19,481 nt of DNA from NCBI GenBank assembly GCA_007693875.1, contig RECT01000097.1:1-19481 (forward strand), written 5' to 3'. A program made the position numbers and the translations under genes. A model generated the notes under the pieces. The model saw nothing but the letters and a program-made list of their open reading frames with translations, had not been told where the DNA came from and searched no databases. The stretch is from Spirulina sp. DLM2.Bin59 (GTDB lineage Bacteria > Cyanobacteriota > Cyanobacteriia > Cyanobacteriales > Spirulinaceae). Shown here in pieces: positions 14,461 to 19,481 of this stretch (position 1 is its first letter; the number at the start of each line of letters is the position of its first letter).

Positions 14461-15945
14461 ATGGGAAAACCAACTGGCTTCATGGAATATCTGCGCGAGG
14501 TAGCCGAAGATGTGGCTCCGAGCGATCGCATTCACAATTGGGATGAATTTCATCTGCCCATGGCGGAGGAGCGGCTCCGGGATCAGGGGGCGCGGTGTAT
14601 GGATTGCGGTACGCCGTTCTGTCATACGGGGATTGAAATTAGCCGCATGGCTAGCGGTTGCCCGATTAATAATCTGATTCCGGAATGGAATGATCTGGTG
14701 TATCGCGGCCTCTGGTCGGAAGCCCTCGATCGCCTCCACAAAACCAATAATTTCCCCGAATTCACGGGCCGGGTCTGCCCCGCACCCTGTGAGGGGGCCT
14801 GTGTTTTGGGCATTACCAGTCCGCCAGTCACGATTAAAAGTATTGAACACGCCATTGCTGAAAAGGGTTGGGAATCCGGTTGGATTACCCCCACGCCCCC
14901 CAGTCAACGAACGGGGAAAAAGGTGGCGATCGTTGGCTCTGGCCCGGCGGGGTTAGCGGCGGCGGATCAACTCAACCGGGCGGGCCATTGGGTGACGGTC
15001 TATGAACGGGCCGATCGCCCCGGTGGCCTGCTCATGTATGGCATCCCCAATATGAAGCTGGATAAACAGGGGGTGGTGATGCGCCGCCTTGATGTGTTGG
15101 AGGCGGAAGGGATCACGTTTGTCTGCAATACGGAGGTGGGCAAGGATCTCCCGGCCCAGCAATTGCTCAATGAATTTGATGCGGTGATTCTCTGCACGGG
15201 GGCGACAAAACCCCGCGACCTGCCCATTGAAGGCCGGGATCTTAACGGAATTCACTTCGCCATGGAATTCCTCACCGGCAACACCCGCACGGTATTGGCG
15301 GGGGAAAATACCGCTGATTTCATCTCAGCGGCGGGTAAGGATGTGGTGATCATCGGTGGGGGGGATACGGGAACCGATTGCGTTGGCACATCGATCCGCC
15401 ATGGTTGCAACAGTGTCACCCAGTTGGAAATCATGCCCCGCCCACCAGAAACCCGCGCCGCCAATAACCCTTGGCCCGAATGGCCAAAAATCTACCGCAT
15501 GGACTACGGCCAAGAAGAAGCGGCGGCTAAGTTTGGCGATGATCCCCGCGCCTATGTGCGGACAGCGACCAAATTTGAGGGGGATGAGCAGGGCCAGATT
15601 AAGGCGGTGCATACCGTTGAGGTAAATTGGGCCAAGGATGACCAAGGCCGGTTTATTCCCCAGCACGTTGCCGGAACGGAAAAGGTTTTGCCAGCCCAAT
15701 TGGTGCTTTTGGCCATGGGCTTTTTAGGGCCAGAGCAACCCTTACTCGATGCCCTGGGTTTAGAGCGGGATGGCCGCAGCAATGTCAAGGCAGACCATGG
15801 CGATTATCAAACCAGTTTGCCCAATGTGTTTGCCGCTGGGGATTGTCGTCGCGGTCAAAGTTTAGTGGTGTGGGCGATTAATGAGGGGCGAGGGGTTGCG
15901 CAGGCGTGCGATCGCTTCCTCATGGGCAGCAGCGACCTCCCCTAG
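14461..15945 (+). CDS. gltD: Glutamate synthase small subunit
   Basis: This 494-residue flavoprotein passes electrons from NAD(P)H through FAD and two 4Fe-4S clusters to GltB. Cluster cysteines are at 46, 49, 54 and 67 (CMDCGTPFC, GCPI) and 106, 110 and 114 (VCPAPCEGAC). The FAD-binding GSGPAG motif lies at 159-164 and the pyridine-nucleotide motif GGGDTG at 299-304. The C-terminal FAD segment FAAGDCRRGQSLVVWAINEG completes the family pattern. Length is normal. It lies 159 nt after gltB on the same strand. The spacer holds two strong inverted repeats and a tandem repeat, so expression of the two subunits may be partly uncoupled. No ribosome binding site precedes the ATG. Confidence 0.96.
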   Translation: MGKPTGFMEYLREVAEDVAPSDRIHNWDEFHLPMAEERLRDQGARCMDCGTPFCHTGIEISRMASGCPINNLIPEWNDLVYRGLWSEALDRLHKTNNFPEFTGRVCPAPCEGACVLGITSPPVTIKSIEHAIAEKGWESGWITPTPPSQRTGKKVAIVGSGPAGLAAADQLNRAGHWVTVYERADRPGGLLMYGIPNMKLDKQGVVMRRLDVLEAEGITFVCNTEVGKDLPAQQLLNEFDAVILCTGATKPRDLPIEGRDLNGIHFAMEFLTGNTRTVLAGENTADFISAAGKDVVIIGGGDTGTDCVGTSIRHGCNSVTQLEIMPRPPETRAANNPWPEWPKIYRMDYGQEEAAAKFGDDPRAYVRTATKFEGDEQGQIKAVHTVEVNWAKDDQGRFIPQHVAGTEKVLPAQLVLLAMGFLGPEQPLLDALGLERDGRSNVKADHGDYQTSLPNVFAAGDCRRGQSLVVWAINEGRGVAQACDRFLMGSSDLP

Positions 15946-15973
15946 GGCTATATCCGTTTAATCAGATTGTGTA

Positions 15974-16007
15974 GTAGGGGCGAAAGGTTTAATTTTTTCG
16001 CCCCTAC
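15974..16007. terminator. Dispersed GTAGGGGCGAAA inverted repeat after gltD; probable terminator
   Basis: GTAGGGGCGAAA (15974-15985) pairs perfectly over 12 bp with TTTCGCCCCTAC (15996-16007). The loop GGTTTAATTT is T-rich. It lies 28 nt after the gltD stop and 40 nt beyond the end of the truncated HepT remnant on the other strand, so it could terminate both transcripts. Confidence 0.65.
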
Positions 16008-16046
16008 GCCCCTCAATTCTACAAAGCGTGTCAGGAGACATGGCAT

Positions 16047-16133
16047 TCAGGTGAGCTCGTTTGTAAACTCTCGGATCTCTGCGATCGCATCTAGCACATC
16101 TCTCACTCTATGTTGCCAATCTCTAGAAGGCAC
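16047..16133 (-). pseudogene. Truncated HepT-like (HEPN, DUF86) toxin remnant
   Basis: Reading minus from GTG at 16131-16133 gives 28 codons, VPSRDWQHRVRDVLDAIAEI then REFTNELT, ending at TGA (16047-16049). This matches the first helix of DUF86/HepT toxins (SRDW...RI.DIL.AI..I..FT). Full HepT proteins are about 110-120 residues and carry the RX4-6H RNase motif in their second half. Nothing HEPN-like follows in any minus-strand frame before gltD. The start overlaps the 3' end of the MntA gene by 11 nt, the tight coupling usual for this toxin-antitoxin pair. The remnant cannot encode an active RNase. Confidence 0.7.
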
Positions 16134-16413
16134 GGATCGCCTCCCGGAAAACGGGTTCTTGTAGATAAGGTTTGAGAGAGTCGGGCGTACCCAGATCAAC
16201 CGAACTCTCTAAAATCTCCTCCAGATATCGTTTCAAGCGCACAAACGTAAATAACCCAACTGGACGATCAAACTCTACTAGCAGATCAACATCGCTGTCT
16301 GTTCGGGCTTCATCTCTTGCCACTGAACCAAAAAGGGACAGAGACTTCACGCCAAAATCCTTCAGCCTGTTTTGATGGTTTGCCAGTAATGTAAGGGCTT
16401 CCTGTTTTCGCAC
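16123..16413 (-). CDS. Minimal nucleotidyltransferase, MntA-type antitoxin
   Basis: This 96-residue protein has the nucleotidyltransferase signature GSVARDEARTDSDVDLLVEF (29-48). That gives GS at 29-30 and the metal-binding Asp41 and Asp43 of the GSX10DXD motif. A further acidic residue occurs in SSVDLGTPDSLKPYL. MNT proteins of this size pair with HEPN toxins; MntA antitoxins AMPylate HepT to silence it. Here the partner survives only as a 28-codon stub overlapping the 3' end. The start is GTG at 16411-16413; no in-frame ATG lies close by. The protein looks intact, so it may be an orphan antitoxin or a leftover of decay. Confidence 0.88.
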   Translation of the reverse strand: MRKQEALTLLANHQNRLKDFGVKSLSLFGSVARDEARTDSDVDLLVEFDRPVGLFTFVRLKRYLEEILESSVDLGTPDSLKPYLQEPVFREAIRAF

Positions 16414-16687
16414 TACCCAACCTGGAATGAAAAGAAAAATTTATTGGGAATTATAGCTCACCAGTGACCTCCTCCTGGGTAGAAAGGTTTGTCAGTTGAA
16501 CTCGTGCCATGGCTTTAGTGTGGCACGTCTTGATCGGTTGTTCAGATGATTTGAGGAGACTGGAGTCTGCTCGATGGCGTGACTGGGTAGCGTGCCCCGA
16601 TCGCCCCTTAGGTTAATTCTGGCAACTGGCACAGGCTTGGATGGCTGAAGCTGTAGTTTAAGACCAGAATAGGGGCATCTGTTTCTG
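16414..16687. other. Intergenic region between divergent MNT and DUF2157 genes
   Basis: This 274-nt gap must hold promoters for both divergent genes. A plus-strand 35-codon frame (from 16509, MALVWHVLIGCS...) has no recognisable family and no ribosome binding site. No clear hairpin, repeat, tRNA or known RNA motif was seen. Confidence 0.4.
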
Positions 16688-18058
16688 ATGCTCCCTATGG
16701 CTTCTGCAAAATTTCGGTTTCAGTTGCGCCAAGAGGCGATCGCCTGGCGCGATGAAGGGTTAATTCCCCCAGAACTTTATGATCAACTGGGCGATCGCTA
16801 CCAATTCGATGACCTCGATCAAGCCAATCGCAATCAGTTTGTGATGATTCTCCTCGGTTTGGGGAGTGTTTTAATCGGGTTAGCCGCGATTACGTTCGTA
16901 GCAGCCAATTGGCAGGTGTGGCCCAGGGAGGCAAGGGTGATCCTGCTCCTAACCCTATTTGTAGGGGTGAATAGCGGCGGGTTTTACCTTTGGCGGCGGG
17001 CAGGCTTGACCCGCTTGGGTCAGGGGTTGCTCCTCCTGGGAAGTTTGTTGATTGGCGCGAATATGGCCCTGTTCTCCCAGATGTTCCACCAAACCGGCTC
17101 CGTCCAGGTGCTGTTCCTGGTGTGGGGGTTGGCGGTGTTGGCCATGGCCTACAGTTTGCGCCTGGCCATGCTGGGGATTCTCTCGATGATTTTGGTCATG
17201 ATCAGTAGCCTCTGGTTTTACCCCGACCCCTATACCAGCAGACTATGGTTGCTGCTGTTCGACTATATGCCCTTGGTGGCGATCGCCCTCTTTTTCCCCC
17301 TCGCCCGTACCTGTCGTTCCCCTTGGTTATTTGGCCTGGGCACAGTGTTTATCGCTTGGATGTTGCAATTTCGCCTCCTGCAATGGTTGGCCGTACTGTA
17401 TCGCCAAGAAAGCCTCTGGTTTGTGGCGGGCATAATCGCCGCCAGTTGCCTCGTTCCCCTCCTGCTCTGGCCTTGGCGGCCCGATCTCCCCAATACTCCA
17501 GCGGCATTTGGCCCCCGGTTAACCGTGTTTTACCTCAGTAGCTATACCTATTTAGCGTCTTTTCGCTATCTCTGGACAGAGCGGCTGAGGGTGGGCAATA
17601 GCCCCACCGTCAATCTCGATATGGTGCAGGGGTTTATTTTATTAGCCATCTTTGGGGCGATCGCCCTCTGGCTGTGGTGGCAATTGGGCAACCGTGGCCC
17701 GGTGTGGCGGCTGACGCTCTTGGATACGATGGTGGCGGCCTTTGTGGGGACGCTCGGGATCGTGATTTGGTATCACGGCGAATTTGGCCCGATGGATGTG
17801 TTGGGGCCCATTGTGATCAATACGTTGTTAGTGTTGATGGCGATCGCCTGCATCCGTGAAGCCCTCGGCAATGGTCAGCGCCAAGGCTTTTGGTGGGGCA
17901 TCTTGATCCTCGTCCTGCAAATCTTTTCCCGGATGCTCGAATACGATACGGGCCTGGTGGCCAAAGCCTTGGTTTTCTTCCTCTGTGGCGTGGGGATTAT
18001 GATCGCCGGGCTGTGGTTTGAGCGGTATGTGCGGACATTAACCCCCACGGCTCGTTAA
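16688..18058 (+). CDS. DUF2157 family multi-pass membrane protein
   Basis: This 456-residue protein begins with a soluble, charged N-terminal segment (about 1-50: FRFQLRQEAIAWRDEGLIPPELYDQLGDRY). The pattern of a short helical head before membrane helices, followed by LLGLGSVLIGLAAITFVAANW, is characteristic of DUF2157. About 12-13 hydrophobic segments follow to the C-terminus, with an aromatic-rich second half. The family is widespread in cyanobacteria and other bacteria; its function is unknown, and no catalytic motif is apparent. The ATG at 16688 was taken; Met4 (16697) is an equal alternative. The gene stands alone between the divergent MNT gene and nadB, which starts 87 nt downstream on the same strand. 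Confidence 0.88.
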   Translation: MLPMASAKFRFQLRQEAIAWRDEGLIPPELYDQLGDRYQFDDLDQANRNQFVMILLGLGSVLIGLAAITFVAANWQVWPREARVILLLTLFVGVNSGGFYLWRRAGLTRLGQGLLLLGSLLIGANMALFSQMFHQTGSVQVLFLVWGLAVLAMAYSLRLAMLGILSMILVMISSLWFYPDPYTSRLWLLLFDYMPLVAIALFFPLARTCRSPWLFGLGTVFIAWMLQFRLLQWLAVLYRQESLWFVAGIIAASCLVPLLLWPWRPDLPNTPAAFGPRLTVFYLSSYTYLASFRYLWTERLRVGNSPTVNLDMVQGFILLAIFGAIALWLWWQLGNRGPVWRLTLLDTMVAAFVGTLGIVIWYHGEFGPMDVLGPIVINTLLVLMAIACIREALGNGQRQGFWWGILILVLQIFSRMLEYDTGLVAKALVFFLCGVGIMIAGLWFERYVRTLTPTAR

Positions 18059-18145
18059 GAATAATGGTGAATTTCACCAAAAATGCGCTGATCCGCTCCC
18101 AATCCCCTAGGATAGATCCTCATATCTTCATCCCTAAAAGAGACT

Positions 18146-19481
18146 ATGAGTGAGCCGGGAACAATGCCCACAGCAGTTGATGTGGTAGTGGTGGGGGCGG
18201 GGGCGGCGGGACTCTATGCCGCCCTCTGTTTGCCCGCTCACTATTCCGTCTGTTTACTCACCAAAGAAACCCTCCAAACGGGAGCCAGCCAATGGGCCCA
18301 GGGGGGGATTGCGGCGGCAGTTTCGCCCCAGGATAGTCCTCAATTTCATTTAGACGACACCCTCAAAGCGGGGGCCGACCTCTGCGATCCCCAGGCGGTG
18401 GACTTCCTCGTTACCCATGCCGCCGCTGCCATTGATCAGTTGGTGGATTATGGCGTGGCCTTTGACCGCCACGGCCCAGATTTAGCCCTCACCCTGGAAG
18501 CAGCCCATTCCCAGCCCCGCGTCCTCCATGCCGCTGATACCACCGGGCGGGCGATCGTCTCGATCCTCATCGAGCAAGTCTTTCAACGGCCCAATATTCA
18601 AGTCTTTTCCCAAACCCTCGCCCTCCAAATTTGGCAGGAAGGGGGTCGCTGTCAGGGGCTATGCCTGTGGGCGGATCATCGTGTTCATTGGTTGCGGGCC
18701 AAGGCGGTGATTCTCGCCACCGGGGGCGGCGGCCAAGTCTTTGCCCAAACCACGAACCCGACGGTGAGCACCGGGGACGGCGTGGCCTTGGCTTGGCGGG
18801 CGGGGGCGATGTTGCGGGATTTGGAGTTTTTCCAATTCCACCCCACGGCCCTCAGCCAACCCGGTGCGCCTCGCTTTTTGATCTCCGAGGCGGTGCGGGG
18901 AGAAGGAGCGCATTTGGTCGATCGCCAAGGTTATCGTTTTGCCTTTGAATACCATCCCCAGGGGGAATTAGCCCCCCGCGATCGCGTCAGTCGGGCCATT
19001 TTTGACTACCTCGAACGCACCGAACCCGATCCCACCCAAGGACGGGTCTTTTTAGACTTAAGCAGTATTGACCGCGATCGCATTCAGTACCGTTTCCCCA
19101 ATATCATCCAAGTCTGCCAAAAATGGGGCATTGATCCCTTCCAAGAGCCGATTCCTGTCACGCCAGCGGCTCACTATTGGATGGGGGGAGTGGCGGTGAA
19201 TTTAGAGAATGAAACCACATTGCCGGGCCTCTATGCCATTGGCGAGGTGGCCAGCACTGGCGTGCATGGCGCGAATCGGTTAGCCAGTAATTCCCTCCTG
19301 GAATGTATTGTTTATGCCGCCCAATTACAGCATTTAACGTTACCCACAACGCCCCCCACCCCTGCATCCCTGGGGGCATCCCTACCCTTAGCCCCGGTGG
19401 ATCTGGCGCAGATTACCGCTTGGCGGCAGGAATTGCAGCGGTTACTCTGGCATAGTGCGGGGATCTGCCGGACGGCGGCGG
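18146..19481 (+). CDS. nadB: L-aspartate oxidase (partial, C-terminus beyond window)
   Basis: The frame opens at ATG 18146 and runs 445 codons to the window edge; the family is usually about 540-560 residues. It has the FAD-binding GAGAAG (17-22), QWAQGGIAAAV (49-59) and LHAADTTGRAI (127-137). Residues matching the E. coli NadB active site are present: Glu118 (E121), His232 in FHPTAL (H244), Arg278 in LAPRD (R290), His343 in HYWMGGV (H351) and Arg378 in GANRLASNSLLE (R386). The Glu118 position separates it from succinate dehydrogenase and fumarate reductase flavoproteins. Around it the E. coli TREGGHS reads TLEAAHS. NadB oxidises L-aspartate to iminoaspartate, the first step of de novo NAD synthesis with NadA. 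A second ATG at 18164 (Met7) is an alternative start. Confidence 0.93.
   Translation, partial: MSEPGTMPTAVDVVVVGAGAAGLYAALCLPAHYSVCLLTKETLQTGASQWAQGGIAAAVSPQDSPQFHLDDTLKAGADLCDPQAVDFLVTHAAAAIDQLVDYGVAFDRHGPDLALTLEAAHSQPRVLHAADTTGRAIVSILIEQVFQRPNIQVFSQTLALQIWQEGGRCQGLCLWADHRVHWLRAKAVILATGGGGQVFAQTTNPTVSTGDGVALAWRAGAMLRDLEFFQFHPTALSQPGAPRFLISEAVRGEGAHLVDRQGYRFAFEYHPQGELAPRDRVSRAIFDYLERTEPDPTQGRVFLDLSSIDRDRIQYRFPNIIQVCQKWGIDPFQEPIPVTPAAHYWMGGVAVNLENETTLPGLYAIGEVASTGVHGANRLASNSLLECIVYAAQLQHLTLPTTPPTPASLGASLPLAPVDLAQITAWRQELQRLLWHSAGICRTAA

Noticed and set aside
18063..18081. GGTGAATTTCACC hairpin after the DUF2157 gene as a terminator
   Set aside because: The stem is only 5-6 bp with almost no loop and is followed by A rather than T on the plus strand.

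Overview
The window looks like cyanobacterial chromosome. It carries more than twenty copies of the HIP1 octamer GCGATCGC, short heptamer repeats of the STRR type, dispersed GTAGGGGCGAA palindromes, and cyanobacterial gene types: a BolA/CGFS-glutaredoxin pair, a GltBD glutamate synthase, Uma2-family nucleases, an HlyB-like exporter fused to a cNMP-binding domain, and an MNT/HEPN remnant. Genus and species cannot be told from this sequence alone. No phage, IS element, CRISPR array or rRNA was seen.

Layout. Positions 1-914 (minus strand): the first 30 codons of a probable NfeD-like membrane protein, a Uma2-family gene, and tRNA-Pro(CGG). Positions 945-1020: heptamer repeats and a GTAGGGGCGAA-type palindrome. 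Positions 1033-4053 (minus): a large peptidase-domain ABC exporter, divergent from a secreted protein with an internal 140-residue duplication (4253-5206). Positions 5267-5916: bolA and grxD (iron-sulfur/redox control). Positions 5917-6371: a hairpin repeat and an AT-rich gene-poor stretch. Positions 6372-8315: a second Uma2-family gene and a GT4-like glycosyltransferase. Convergent to these is an amino-acid ABC transporter ATPase (8345-9139, minus) without its permease or binding protein. Positions 9140-9714: a long gap with one possible 74-aa ORF and a structured leader. Positions 9715-15945: gltB and gltD, the NAD(P)H-type glutamate synthase. Positions 15974-16413: a repeat-type terminator, a truncated HepT toxin remnant and its intact MntA-type partner (minus). 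Positions 16688-18058: a DUF2157 multi-pass membrane protein. From 18146 to the window edge: nadB, incomplete.

Several genes touch nitrogen metabolism: GltBD makes glutamate from glutamine and 2-oxoglutarate, the GlnQ/BgtA-like ATPase powers amino-acid uptake, and NadB consumes aspartate for NAD synthesis. They are not one operon. Strand switches and palindromic elements break the window into short transcription units.

No wholly new system was found. The points most worth a second look are the decayed MntA-HepT module, the exporter whose peptidase-like and cNMP-binding domains both appear degenerate, the exact 140-residue duplication, and the palindromes in the gltB leader and the gltB-gltD spacer.
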